Shown: positions 52,201 through 63,855, counted from the first letter of the stretch. The stretch: 64,000 bases of DNA from Xanthostigma xanthostigma (GCA_963575645.1 OY754468.1:18438465-18502464); one strand, 5' to 3'. Program-made: numbers and translations. Notes: generated by a model from the letters alone, not told the origin.

Positions 52201-53166
52201 TGATTTGATTTCTTCATTTGTGTAAATCGGAAGAATTTCATATGGGTTTATGGCCACTAACATAGATCCGCAGTATGTCTAATCAAAAATAAATACGATA
52301 ATTTTTTTTTTTTAATTAAATTCAGACGTAAACAAACAAATTAATATGCTACATACGTAAATTAATTTTTTATTGTAACGCATATGCAAGTTGCGTAAAA
52401 TGGCATATTCTTGCAATTCACCTAATGTTATCATATCTTCAACACCTTCAACCGAAGTGGCGTGCATATGCTTGAGTATCTGTTTAGAATTAGCAACCAT
52501 TCGATTGCCATCGTCATCTTCAACTCGTAGTCGGTTAGCTTCCACCGATACCACTTTACAACCAATTGGTACATCGAATTCCTCATTTTCGGTGTTTTTC
52601 AACCAAACAAAGTCACCCTAAAGTTTTTTAACCATTGTTAAGTTTTGCAAAAATAATACGAATCAGTGTTAAATTGAACAATACAAAAAAAAATCAATTG
52701 CTCAAATAAAGGAAACACATGCTCCTTTACAAAATAAACTTTTGAGCATTTTTGACTTTTTAATGAGATCAATAGCAGTTTCTATTAGTTGATTGTTTAT
52801 TATTTTATTACTGTTGGTTAAGTTAACTTTTTTGCAGTGAATATACGTCATAAGTTATTTTAATCCCTTTCCATACAACAATTATAATTTTGAACATGCT
52901 TTTTTTTATTGATTTCAAGTCGTTAAAGCTACATTATCAAAGTCATTTTCAAGTTTAATAAATTATAAATAATTAATATAATTTATCTTTTCGAAAATGA
53001 TTGACAATAACATGTCCTTGATTAAAATATAAAAATATATGTACGTTATTACACATCAGTATATGTATAAATATTTTTTAAGCAACTGTATTAAAAAATG
53101 CTTCGTTACTCCAATTAATTGTATTATTATTATTTTGTAACGGCTTACCAGAATTGCTGAAGACAT
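37233..53166 (-). CDS. Myo7a: Class VII unconventional myosin (myosin VIIa-like), complete, 11 coding exons
   Basis: Exons in order: 53166-53149, 52617-52357, 52278-52094, 52031-50824, 49237-48984, 48900-48076, 46267-45920, 44679-44447, 42238-39915, 39442-38958, 37433-37233. All join in frame to 2113 residues, near the usual length of Drosophila crinkled. Exon 1 encodes only MSSAIL. The motor has the P-loop GESGAGKT (about residue 156), switch [10 protein letters not shown] and switch [12 protein letters not shown] motifs and a charged helix follow (about 720-900), then MyTH4 (about 940-1110), FERM, SH3 (about 1510, [10 protein letters not shown]), a second MyTH4 and a second FERM. This is an actin-based motor for bundled-actin structures such as bristles and auditory organs in flies. 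It is somewhat divergent in the motor, so orthology to Myo7a rather than the insect Myo28B1/VIIb paralogue is not certain. Introns carry several MITEs. Confidence 0.96.
37530..38174 (+). mobile_element. Helitron-like element in myosin intron
   Basis: Starts around 'attccaactccacaaatggg' and ends CCGGACGAAAGCCGGGCCGG followed by TCAGCTAG and T, a hairpin-plus-CTAG terminus. Its start recurs at about 46455 and its middle at 7578-8010. No coding capacity. Confidence 0.6.
39579..39718. mobile_element. Short hairpin MITE in myosin intron
   Basis: Arms beginning 'cgttttcagcatcgagaact' are complementary to 'agtacttgatgccgataacg'. The inner arms 'gtaactattggttaaa' and 'tttaaccaatagttac' close the hairpin. 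It lies in the 472-bp intron between the exons at 39442 and 39915. Confidence 0.75.
42557..43057. mobile_element. Pogo/Tigger-like derivative (T3) in myosin intron
   Basis: The terminal repeats CAGTGTAACCTCTTTATAA and the complement of CAGTGTAATCTTTTTATAA are flanked by TA on both sides. On the minus strand, roughly 42899 to 42691, a frame reads [20 protein letters not shown] then [14 protein letters not shown] before TAA. This resembles the helical C-terminus of Tigger transposases. The rest of the gene is deleted. Confidence 0.78.
45417..45557. repeat. Hairpin element related to the one at 62395-62836
   Basis: Arms 'gctctgttccaagct...' and '...agcttggaacagagc' fold over about 60 bp each. 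The central 'tagctaaaacgaaactgtat' and 'gacggttctgtta' blocks are shared with the larger palindrome near 62.6 kb. Located in a myosin intron. Confidence 0.8.
46985..47301. mobile_element. Cluster of three Helitron-like termini
   Basis: CTAG ends lie at 46985 and 47049 (minus orientation) and 47298-47301 (plus orientation). The 47049-47301 part is an imperfect palindrome: 'ctccgcacgcaattgtgatg' is matched by 'catcacaatcgcgtgcggag'. This suggests two related elements head to head. Located in a myosin intron. Confidence 0.6.
49431..49934. mobile_element. Pogo/Tigger-like derivative (T4) in myosin intron
   Basis: CAGTAGAGACGCGATAATCC on the left pairs with GGATTAACGCGTCTCTACTG on the right, with TA on both sides. 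The interior carries many GATCCGGATTA-type subterminal repeats and the start of a transposase gene. Confidence 0.88.
49508..49639 (-). pseudogene. Tigger transposase N-terminal (CENP-B-type HTH) remnant in T4
   Basis: ATG at 49639 opens [20 protein letters not shown], then [17 protein letters not shown], ending at TGA after 43 codons. The basic start, regular helix and K-x-S-x-x-x-L-A-x-x-Y pattern are those of CENP-B/Tigger DNA-binding domains. The remaining transposase is absent. Confidence 0.75.
50263..50650. mobile_element. Palindromic MITE in myosin intron
   Basis: Ends 'aaaattaaaaattttgaaaa' and 'ttttcaaaatttttaatttt' are inverted. Arms of about 130 bp include 'gataaacgttgtcatagaaaaaggattaaat'-type blocks in both directions, with a central 'cagggc' pair. 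No coding potential. Confidence 0.75.
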
Positions 53167-53524
53167 TTTTGTTGTAAGTATAACAAATTTAAAAATTCAA
53201 AAATTACATTTCTATTTTGGCAATTCTTGGCACTCCCACGTATTAATAATAAAATTATTATACTGCTAAACTGATAAATACCTTCTACCTATTGATTAAA
53301 TTACACTGGTACCTATATCTTATCAAAGCTGATATATGCTCAAATTGTTCGTCGATGCGAAAATGATAATGATTTGATCCCACCTGATTTTATTCTTATC
53401 ACCGTTCTTTATTGATTGATATATTTTCGTAGTGCAATTACAAAATTTAATAATTGAGCGGTAAGCGAATAAAAATACACTGGGTGTGTAATGTATCAAA
53501 TATACGCATGTATTATACTACTAA

Positions 53525-54011
53525 GTGAGTTTTAAGTTGATGCTTTTTTTTTACAGCGTGTAAAAATCAAATAGACGAGCAAATATTTCAAATAGTTTTT
53601 TTATCAAAACTCAAAAATAAGAGAGAAACATTTTTTCGAAGTTTAAATAAATTTTATTAAATTTTCTTTAATTTTGAGGTCGGTTCTGGGGTTATATTAT
53701 GTCACTATGGAAATATGTTATTATTATCAAGTATTCACAGAAATAATTGTTCGAAGTTGTCCCCGTTTTGTTGGACACAAAGATGCGTGCGCCGTAGCCA
53801 TGCTTCTGTACATGCTTGATAATAACAACTTATTTCCATAGTGACATAATATAACCCCAGGACCGACCTCAAAATTAAAGAAAATTTATTTAAACTTCGA
53901 AAGGCTGTTTCTCTCTTATTTTTGAGTTTTGATGAAAAAACTATTTTAAATATTTGCTCGTCTATTTGATTTTTACACGCTGTAAAAAAAAGCATCAACT
54001 TAAAACTCACC
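53525..54011. mobile_element. Palindromic element with transposase tail remnant
   Basis: Arms 53525-53742 and 53809-54011 are inverted copies (tgagttttaagttgatgc ... gcatcaacttaaaactca). The centre on the minus strand reads CTEAWLRRTHLCVQQNGDNF before EQLFL and a stop. This resembles the last residues of a mariner/Tc-like transposase. It lies just upstream of the myosin start. Confidence 0.75.
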
Positions 54012-54174
54012 TGTATATTATATTATTATACTATTTTGTTTTTGAACTCAAATCTACATGTCACTACTTTCATGTTGCGAAATAAATTTAAGCAGTAGAC
54101 TGTAGAACGAATTACTCAGATCATAATTGTTATTTTGTTTACAAAAATAAGATTTAAAAAATGTTAAAATAAAA

Positions 54175-54337
54175 AATGTATATCATTTATGCAGTTTTTT
54201 TACTGACATTTTGCGTAAATATTTTTTATAACGCTGGTTTCTATGGGTTTGTAAGTTTTGAATGAACTAGATTTTAAAAAATTAAACACTAGATGGCGCA
54301 AAGATCACATGTCAAAGATACTTTTCTAGCGTATAAT
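54175..54337 (+). repeat. Dispersed repeat, inverted copy at 61769-61915
   Basis: Shared blocks include 'agatggcgcaaagatcacat', 'caaagatactttt' and 'gggtttgtaagttttgaatga'. A shorter third fragment lies near 62303-62345. Confidence 0.7.
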
Positions 54338-55139
54338 GTATATCATTTATGATTGTCAAAATATGCAAGCTATAGGTATATTTGTATTTTCCCACAAATT
54401 TGTAAAATATCTAAATTGTAAACATGATATGCTAAAAGATTTATAAAGCCAATAAGGGGTGAGGGGGAGCACATATCCCTTCTCTATGTCTATGCATGCA
54501 TGAGCGATAAATTAAGACTTCAAAATCTGAGTCATGACGCAAATTTTTTACTCGTTCGCGATCAGCTGAGGGCGTTATATCTGTCTTTGTACGTGCTTTT
54601 GTGTATATTCTGAAAATTTTGTTGGATGAGTAAATACATTTAAAAAACCCTAAAAAATGAGGTGCCATTACTATCTTCATAGTCTAAGATCCCACTGCAG
54701 AAATAGTGTACTCATCGAGTATATGCTAAAAACCTAATTTTTACGCATATTTATCATCAGGAGAATATATATCTACTAGGTTGCCTATCAAAATGTGGCC
54801 GCTAGTATTTTTAATTAATTTTTCGCAAAAAATTTCATTGACTTGTTTTTAAAATAAAATATCGTCCATTTCACGCCAATATATATAAAGATTCCGAAAA
54901 ATCACGGTTGCACTAGCATTATAAAGAGGCAGAGTTTGTAAGTTTGGATGTAGGAGGTAATCTCCAAATTTATTCCTCCGTTTACAAATTTTTTTCACCA
55001 ATATTTAGAATGGACGTTCAAAATCGCATTAAAATAAAAGCACTTTTCGTGGAGTGGAAACCAATTTTGCAACATAAGTCGACAAAAAAACGGTGATAAT
55101 CTATAAACTAGGGAGAATCCAGACCGGACAGCTAACCTT

Positions 55140-55575
55140 AAGGCCGCTGCACACGAGGCTAGAAACGCTGCTAGATTCCTTGCTAGATTTGCCTACTAGT
55201 TTTCTAGCGCTGGTTTTCTTGATTGCTGTAAGTGCTCACTTCACACGAGACATCTTTTCAAGCTAGTTTTGTGAATAAATCTGGTGCGCGCGCAGTGGCA
55301 GTTCGAATATAAACACAGAGCAAAACGTGTCTGTTGTCTAACTCTGAGCAGAATGACGCCATGTCGGTTTGTGGGCGTTTGTTCAAGTGACAAGATACTG
55401 CTTCCTGATTGGTTCTTGCTTATACCTAGCAGGGAAAATAGCCCCTGATCTAATTTTAAAACCTATCTTGTGAGCTAGCAGGCCAGCCCGAAATGACGTC
55501 ATTTCGAGCTTTGTACCTAGCCTACCGGCTAGCAGAACTCCTAGCGGCGTTTCTAGCCTCGTGTGCAGCGGCCTT
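55140..55575. mobile_element. MITE with 29-bp terminal inverted repeats
   Basis: AAGGCCGCTGCACACGAGGC followed by TAGAAACGC at the left is exactly repeated in inverse at the right end. The body includes several 'ctagc' repeats and a perfect cgaaatgacgtcatttcg palindrome. The target duplication is unclear. Sits in the gap between myosin and ITPA. Confidence 0.85.
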
Positions 55576-56243
55576 TATATAGAATGAATAAGTCGTTATA
55601 AAAAAAAGGCAAAACTGTATAATATGTACACAAAGCGATTTTTATCGTTACAAGTACATTTTTAGATTTTAATCGTTACATGAATTTGTGTGTATCACTG
55701 TATACAACTTATTTTTATCATGAAATGAAAATAATTTACTGAAATTTAAAAATGATAAAAAAAACAGTAAAAAGTTACTTTTCCAATACTTTGCAATAGC
55801 CTTAAAAGTACTTATATCCACTTAATTAATAATATGTATATTTTTAGAAACAGGAAAAGCAATAATTGTAATGTAACTGATTATCTCCTGCGTAATGATC
55901 TATGAGCCGTATATCATTTTTGTATTGATAACAAAAAAAAGATATATTTTACATACATATTATGTAAAATCATTGTCACATTGAACATTTCCAATCCAAA
56001 TATTAATAGCTTGTGCCATCTTCTATTGAAATAAATAAAAGATAGCAAATAAATAGAAGAACAGATTAAAATAATTATTTTATATTCAGGTCAGTTATAG
56101 AATATAAATAGGTATTACAATTGTTTTGTTTCGCTTAAAAATATGTAATAACAAAAATATTACACGCGTATTTTCAACAAATTCTGTACAACGCAATTAA
56201 AAACTTGAAGTGAAAGTACTTATTGTTCCAAAACATACATTGC

Positions 56244-56846
56244 TTATTCTAGTTTTGCCCGTTTAGCATCATTTTTAGGCGAATCTTCTTTTTGAAAATG
56301 ATCCTTAAACGCTTTCAATGCTTTATATCTATGTGATATTTCATTTTTGGTTTCTTTTGGTAATTCTGCATAAGTTTTATCATACCCGATCGGCTCAAAA
56401 CAAGGATCCCACCCAAAATCTCTGGGTCCTCTTGGAAATACAACATTTCCTTCAGTACGACCTTGAAATAAAATAACTTTTTCTTCTTTCTCACCTGAAT
56501 GGTATGCAAAAGTACAAACTGCAGTAGCTCTTTTATCATCCCAGCCGTTTAATAAACGATGCAGTCCTTCTGGGCCCAGTTTTTCTAAAAACCATTTTAT
56601 GTATGGACCCGGTAAGTCACCCAAAGCCTTGAAACATAACGAAGTATCTTCCACTAAAACTGGCCCTTTTATTTGACGGGCTGCTTCTAAGCATTTTTTG
56701 GTCGAAATATCGTCAATTTCTCCTTGTAGCTCTGGCAAATCTAGTTTATGTGAAACGATTTTTTTTGGAAATCTTTTACCGAGAATTGCAATTACTTCTT
56801 CTAATTTTTTTGCATTACCAGTGACAAATGTAATAGACGCTGACAT
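56244..56846 (-). CDS. ITPA: Inosine triphosphate pyrophosphatase (ITPase), single exon
   Basis: 200 residues, the usual ITPA/HAM1 length. It hydrolyses ITP, dITP and XTP to monophosphates in the cytosol, cleansing the nucleotide pool. The substrate-loop start [13 protein letters not shown], metal-site [24 protein letters not shown] and the base-binding SHRYKA are all present, so it should be active. I chose the ATG at 56846 ([10 protein letters not shown]), which aligns with ITPA starts. In-frame ATG at 56861 would only add MLKLK. The gene has no introns although its neighbours do. It is head-to-head with ALS2, 610 bp apart. Intact motifs and an apparent promoter argue against a dead retrocopy, but a functional retrogene cannot be excluded. 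Confidence 0.96.
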   Translation of the reverse strand: MSASITFVTGNAKKLEEVIAILGKRFPKKIVSHKLDLPELQGEIDDISTKKCLEAARQIKGPVLVEDTSLCFKALGDLPGPYIKWFLEKLGPEGLHRLLNGWDDKRATAVCTFAYHSGEKEEKVILFQGRTEGNVVFPRGPRDFGWDPCFEPIGYDKTYAELPKETKNEISHRYKALKAFKDHFQKEDSPKNDAKRAKLE

Positions 56847-57456
56847 TTTTAATTTTAACATGAAATTGTTCAACGTATTTCGAAAATTATTGAAAATATC
56901 GTTTATAAGCCTTCGAAATGAAATTGGGATTAATTATAGCACATAAATTTGAAAGTTTACTTTATATGTTTCTTTAACACATACAAAAGAAACACTAAAG
57001 ACCTGACTAAAGACACTCTCAACACATACGAGCGTACAAATGTATATTATTTTTAATGCAAACGCAACTTATACAAAAATACGTTTCATAGGTTAGAAAA
57101 CTACTTTGACATTTACGTGATTCCTCGACCATCTGGAGTGCCGATAAAATGAATTTCGCTATTACCTTTGAATATAATTATCTGATTGTCAAATTTGACA
57201 AATATTTGACGTATATGTCATCATCTCAATAAACAAAATTTTTATTAGAATTTATTTACATTGTAAGTTATCGAAATGGAATGTGATATTTTTAAAGACT
57301 TATGTGTGATAAAATCAGTTAGTTTTAATTTTAACTGCCGTACAAACTTTAGATAGAATTTTCATAATCATAGTACCTAGTAGGTGCATACAATATTATA
57401 TTACCTGTTGAAGACTGTTCTACACAAATATTATAGGATTAAGTTATTGTAATAAG
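56847..57456. promoter_or_regulatory. Shared ITPA/ALS2 divergent upstream region
   Basis: This 610-bp AT-rich stretch separates two divergent start codons and contains no other gene. It is a candidate bidirectional promoter. No clear TATA box or transcription-factor site can be assigned by eye. Confidence 0.5.
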
Positions 57457-60400
57457 ATGGAATACACTTTTATATGGAATGGAGCAGAAGCTGTAAAATT
57501 ATGTTTCGAAAATTCTGCATACGGAGATATAATCAAAATTTGTAATAATAAAAACACAGTGTTTGCATTGACTTCCAAACATTATGTTTTGTATGGAAAC
57601 ATTGAAATGCAAGCCGAATGTAATAATTTATTGAACTTAAAAAAATTGTATAATAACGTTATAGACATTGCTTGCAACACGAACTTTTTTTATTATGTAG
57701 AAAAAAATGGTAGTGTGTATCGAATATTCCATGAACTTGGTTCGCGAGAAGAAATTAATTTGAGGAATGATTCAAGGTGTTGTCTACATGGCTACAGAGA
57801 AAACGGTTCTAAATTAAAAGTGAAACATATTTCTGTTGGTAATTTTGGATCTTTATTTGTAACTGAAAATGGTCAATTATGGGCATCTGGAAATATGCCC
57901 CATTTAAACATTAACAACACCGAACCACAAAGAGTGATTTTTTTTGAAGGGCGAAAAGTACATAACGTAGCTGTTGGTTATGATTTCGCAATCGCACTTG
58001 TACGTAAGAATTCAAAGTTTGTCAATGAAGATATAGAGACAGACAGTGAATGCAGTGAAGACGTTTTTGTATCGTCCTGTCCACATTGCAATTCCACAGT
58101 GTCTTCGAGTGTTTCGCAGAATTCGTTGTCCGATGCTTCTCCATGTAATTTAAATGTTTGCAAACACAGCTTAGATGCGTCGACGAATTCGAGTCCTCAA
58201 CAACAACACCTTGATAATGAATCCCAGAAAAGTAAAGAATATGCTAGCTCGACCACTGAGACACATTCGAATAGTTTGAGTTCTGAAACCGATAGCTCTA
58301 AACAGATTATTAACAGTCTCGAAAATCTAACTTGTCAGGAATCGGAGAATGATCCAGTTGAAAATGGAACGGTATCAGAAACTGAATCTGAGCACGAAGT
58401 CAAAAAAAATATTATTTTTAGGAACACTGAAGCAGCCAGAGAATTTTTAACTCGTCAATTTTCATGGGTGTCGGTCGGAGAAGAATATTTAGCTGAATGT
58501 ACGGAAGCTCCGACTCGCATCATTAAGCAAAACGTTTCAACTATGGCGAATTTAGTTTATGAAGGTGTGAAAACTGTCGGAGACAAAGTTGTGACCTTGT
58601 CACGTCATGTAAGTGGAAGCTCTGATACAAACGATGCACTGGAAACATATGAAGAAATCTATGCAGAAGATTTCAAACAGATAATGTCGAATTTAAATTT
58701 GAGCGGCAAATTCGATGACCTGCCATGGTCTTCAAGTAGCGGTACAAGTGAGAAAGATTTCTCTGAACAAGAAATCATCGACAGAACAAATATTTTAGTA
58801 AAATCAGGCAATATACTACTTAGTACTGAAGTTTGGACTTGGGGTAACAATAACCATGGTCAGTTGGGAGCAGGTGATACTATTAAACGCGCCAAACCGA
58901 TTCTAGTCTCAAAACTAACGGGACTAGGTATTCAGAAAATAGCCTGTGGAAAGTTTCATTCCTCTGCGTTAAGTTTAGATGGTCGGGCATTTGTTTGGGG
59001 AAGAAATGACTGCCAGCAAATAAATACTGACACGAAAGACGACCAAAGTGCTCCGAAAGCAATACTCGTCGATGGTGAAAGAATAAAAGATGTTGCTTGT
59101 GGAGACTCTCACACTTTATTATTCACGTACGATTTTAATTTGTATTTTTTGGGAAGATTCCCAAATAAAAATACAGAAAAAACATATCGACTAACGTTAG
59201 ATGCAGAAGAAGCTTTGTTAAACAGCATAGACTGTGATAAATTAGAGGTAGAAAACAGGATCTCCAAAAATCGGATTATGTCGTCGGGAGAATTGAGTTT
59301 ATGTGTTCGCAAATCTCCGCGGCCTTCGAGAACGCGCGAATATTTAGCATTAGAACAAAAATTTCTAGAATCTATATTGTTAGTACATTCAACAATACTC
59401 AAACAATTACAAAAGAAAATCGCTTCTGTTACGTCAGATTGGACAATATATGAAACTTTATTTCGTTATTATTCTGATATTTGTCATTTTACTGCTGCCA
59501 ATGTTCTATCGTGGATTGAATTTATTGATAATCATATCCCCGATAACAATGTGCTGATGATTCAAAATATAGAGGAACACATTTGCATGTACAAACATTA
59601 TTTAAATTCCGTATGTAATGTGGTTTCAGTTGGAGGTTTCAATCTTTTATCAAAACTGATCGATATTCCCAATTACATCAATCAGATTTTTAGTGAATAT
59701 TTGCCACAGAAGAAATCTAAAAAATCGTCAGAGGTGATTTTATCGTTAATTTTTCAAAATCCATTACAGCGAATTAATAATTACAAAGCTGTAATTCAGT
59801 TGATGATAGACATGAGTTCTTCAATGGAGAAAACGAAATTGTCTGAAGCATTATCAAAATGGGATCATCTTTTGGATGAACACAATAAGCGTCAAAAGGA
59901 AGCCGATTTTACAAAACATTTCTGGGAGAGTTCCGGAAAAGTTATTGAATTACTAAGATCACCAGAGAGACGTTTAATAAGAGAATCGCGTTCGAATCCT
60001 TTGCTACTTTTGAATAGTAGCCATTTTTCATCACATTGGTTTGTATTGTTAACTGATGTTTTTATTCATTTGAACGGAACAGCACAAACCGTCTACTCTT
60101 TACCAACAATATGGATTGAACCGTTACAAGATACGGACTATATTCATAATGCTATGATGTTGACGATGCCGGAGGATACTCTGACATTGTATACTTCCTT
60201 ACCGCAGTATAAAACTGAATGGCTACAGGCGATTCAGAACGCGATCAAGATGAGTCTAAAAAAAACCAATATGCATCAGCCTCCTGCTATTAGAACGGCC
60301 AGTTATACATTTGTCAAGAATGGATACTTTAAAGATGCTAAATACAGTGGGAGATGGTTGAATGGCAAAATGCACGGAACGGGAACATTGGATTGGCCTG

Positions 60401-63400
60401 ACGGAAGAACCTATTGTGGACAAATTCACAATAATATGTTGCATGGTTTTGGACGAATGGATACTCCAAATGTTGGTAAGAACACATTCAAATAATAATA
60501 ATTCAAAAATAGTGTCATCGCGCATGTATTGTTTTTTGTTATATCTTTTTTGACGTGATAACGTCTTATAAATTGATGAATCACCAATCTTATAAATTGA
60601 TGAATCACCAATCTTATAAATTGATAAAACACCGGCTGCATGCACGAAAAAGTGTAACGTTCCTAGCGTTCCTAACGTTCCGCCTGACCCTGTGCGTGCT
60701 TTTCTCGAAAACGGCCCTAACGATTTGGATGAAATTTACTGAAAAGGGATTTTGGGGGGCAAAAAATCGTTTTAGCTAGGTCTCATCTCTCGAAAAAATC
60801 GTTTTCATACAAATTTTATCATTATAAAAATCAGTTTTTTGACGTATGAAAATACTTAAATCTTGTAAGTAGGTTTTGGAATTTTATATAAACAATGAAA
60901 TAATTGTTTTCAAAATATTATGACAGTTAATCTTTGAGACTTAAAATAAATACGAAAGAAAGAAAGTTAAAAAAAACAATTATATTATAGGTGGTAAGTA
61001 ATTTTAATAAATAAAATTAACCTAAATTTGAAGCAAAAGATGCAATATCATAGATTCGAATTATTATAATTATTATATAAATTTAGCTTATGTATTACGG
61101 AATACGTTATCACGTAAAACTATCGTCCGTAAACCGACTTTACAGACATCCAATTTTTTTTATCTAAAAATACGTTTTTCAAATAACTTCAGATATCTAT
61201 CAGTCGACATTTTCAATAACTTTCTCTTCCAGCTAATAGTATTTTTGAATATGTATAATAACAATGCAAAATATAACTGGGTTGTTGAGTTAAAAAATAC
61301 CCTGTAGATATGACCTAGAATTTGAACATTTATAGAAAATATAAAGTTTCACAGAAATAGAAATAGAAAACTTTTAACTGCCCATATTATATCTAGAGTG
61401 ATTTGCACTACTCGCCAATTTTCATTTTTTTATGCAATGTTCATACTATAATTTATGCAAGGTAGTATTCCTTATAGACCAAGATGCCAGAATCGCCAGA
61501 CCTACGTCATTTTAGTACTGCTGAGATTTTATCAATAAATGTGTAATATTTAGTTAAAAAGTGTGCCCTTTTAGGGGGCCCTTTTACAGGTAACAGGTAC
61601 TAAAGGTACATAAAAATCGTACTCGTTCAACGTTAAAGTAATACCGCTTGTTTTCATATATATTTTACACAGTGTTATTAAAAACCAAGATTCATTACTG
61701 CCAAATACTTTCCATGGGGCCTAACTTCTGCCAGACGCTTTAAAACTCAAAAAAAAAATAGGGAACCTATACGCTAGGAAAGTATCTTTGATATGCGATC
61801 TTTGCGCCATCTCGTGTTCGATTTTTTAAAATCTGGTTCACTCAAAACTTACAAACCCATGGAAACCAGCGTTATTCTTAAAAACTACATAAATGATATA
61901 CATTTTTTATTTCAAAATTTTTAAATCTTATTTTTGTTAAGAAAATAACAATTATGATATTTTTTATGTATTTAATAATGATTATTTACAGACGTAAAAT
62001 AAAATTTAATTACTCTTGACGACGTACTGCTGCATTTCATTTTTTTCCTCTCTAATTTATAAGAAAATCCAGGATAGATAGGTAGATAGACAATTTATTT
62101 GTGAAGCTATGTATATATAACGGTAGAATTGTAATTCTGGATGTTTAGTTGGTGTATCTTTACAATCAACAACACATCACTTCCGATTTGATAGCTTTTT
62201 ACCCATTTTCTTCAACAATTAATCCTTATTAAAATACACGTATAACATATTATTATGACACTAAGATTTCGGCTGAACCAGAATTAAAAAAAAAAAAACG
62301 AGGGCGCAAATGTTGCTTGTCAAAAGATACTTTCATAGCGTATACGTTACAGTAATATTCCAGAATTTTATATATTATGTTATTTGGAGGACTATTTTAA
62401 GACCTTTTGTAAGCTGCCAGACCAATCCGAAGGGTCTAACATCCCCCCAGACACGAACGCAATGGTATTATGCATGTATGTGAGTGTGAGTGAGAGCGTT
62501 TTAAAAGGAGAAAAATTCCATGGAAACAAATAAGGTATGTTTCAAGCAGCTAGCAAACGGTAACGAAACCGTCACCCGCATGCGCAGTAGCTAAAACGAG
62601 ACTGTATCGGTTTTGGAACACGTTTTAGTTACCTGCGCATGACAGTGACGGTTTCGTTACCGTTTGCTGGCTGAAAACATGAAGCTATCAAAAAAGCCAT
62701 CTAATACTCTCAGTCGCACTCATATACATGCATAATACCATTGCGCTCATACAGCAGACCTTTTATCGTATCATGGAGGGAGGGGTTGTTAGGCCCTTCG
62801 GATTGGTCTGGCAGCTTTACAAAAGATCTTAAAATAGTCGCCTAAATAATATATATATAATTCAGGAGTTTACTATAACGTAAGCTCCCCATTTTCTTTG
62901 CTCTACAATGCCATATCTAAACAATTAATCTTTTTCATAATAAAGTATATTCGCAACAGTATTCCACATACTTCGAGAGCTAATATTAGCCGTCGTTGAG
63001 GTCGAACTTTCACTCAACTACCTACTTCTAAGTGTGAATCAAAGATGATTTTTTTTTCTAATTTTAATCTTTGTATAAGTCATAAGTAGAAGTTTTTCAA
63101 TATTCGTTACACTTTTTTAAATCGGAAATTTCGTTTTTCATGGTTAATTAATACCTAAATAAATAAAACTTAAAAAAAAAATAAATTTAAAAAAAATAAA
63201 AGTTTTGTTACGGAATCAACAATGGGTGTGTCATTATATAATAGCAAACTCTAGCTATCTATTTGTGTATTGTATATTATATTTTGTTCTGTAGTTTCGC
63301 TTGGAAACTTGTCATAACATATTATGTGAAGTTAAACTTTAATGCTATTGTAATGATAGACTGGAAAAAAAATTACGTCGCTAAATTTTGTGTACTGTCA

Positions 63401-63855
63401 AACAATATTCAAAGTCAGAAAAATAATATAAAAACTCCCTCACAGTGTTCAAAGCATCTTTTTTAAAGTATGTTTTAAATATGAAGATGAAAAAAATTAA
63501 AAAGTTGTAATTATTTGTTTTAGGCGTTTACGAAGGTCGCTGGAAGGATAATTTTCAGAATGGTTCTGGTGTAATACGTTATGCTTCGGGCGATATATAC
63601 GAAGGTAATTTTAAAGATGGACAACCACATGGACACGGTGTGCTCAAACAGGGGCACTTCATGGCATCTTTGGCTTCCGTTTACATAGGAGAATGGGTTA
63701 ATGGTGTGAAACAAGGATACGGTGTCATGGACAATATTTCATCTGGTGAAAAATATCTCGGCAATTGGTTGGATAATAAAAAACATGGATGTGGATTAAT
63801 AGTAACTTTAGATGGAATTTATTATGAAGGAGAGTTTAGCCAAGATGTGTTAACC
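57457..63855 (+). CDS. ALS2: Alsin (ALS2), 3'-incomplete
   Basis: Exon 1 (57457-60475) and exon 2 (63524-63855) join in frame (GTTG/GC) and read to the window edge region. The final GT at 63856 implies more exons beyond. Visible protein, about 1116 residues: RCC1-like blades (SVGNFGSLFVTENGQLWASG near 130, then WTWGNNNHGQLGAGD near 460 and ACGKFHSSALSLDGRAFVWG), a long Ser/Glu-rich insert (about 190-330), a DH-like helical region (about 627-815), a PH domain (about 840-935) and MORN repeats (YSGRWLNGKMHGTG, YEGRWKDNFQNGSG, IGEWVNGVKQGYGV). Human alsin is a Rab5/Rac1 guanine-nucleotide exchange factor at endosomes. The C-terminal VPS9 domain lies off the right edge. The 3.0-kb intron holds a full-length family-A MITE and a foldback element. 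Confidence 0.95.
60546..61153 (-). mobile_element. Family-A MITE, copy 6 (ALS2 intron)
   Basis: Reverse-oriented full copy with the standard ends. It carries three units of the 24-bp repeat (cttataaattgatgaatcacc), one more than copies 1-3. Its small open frames are artefacts shared by other copies. Confidence 0.85.
61769..61915 (-). repeat. Inverted copy of the 54175-54337 repeat
   Basis: The sequence 'ctttgatatgcgatctttgc' and neighbouring blocks are the reverse complement of the copy in the myosin-ITPA gap. Lies in the ALS2 intron. Confidence 0.7.
62395..62836. mobile_element. Foldback element in ALS2 intron
   Basis: The outer arms 'aagctgccagaccaatccga' and 'tcggattggtctggcagctt' and the inner arms 'gcaaacggtaacgaaaccgt' and 'acggtttcgttaccgtttgc' form a nested palindrome. 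The core is related to the hairpin at 45417-45557 (tagctaaaacgagactgtat). Confidence 0.85.
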
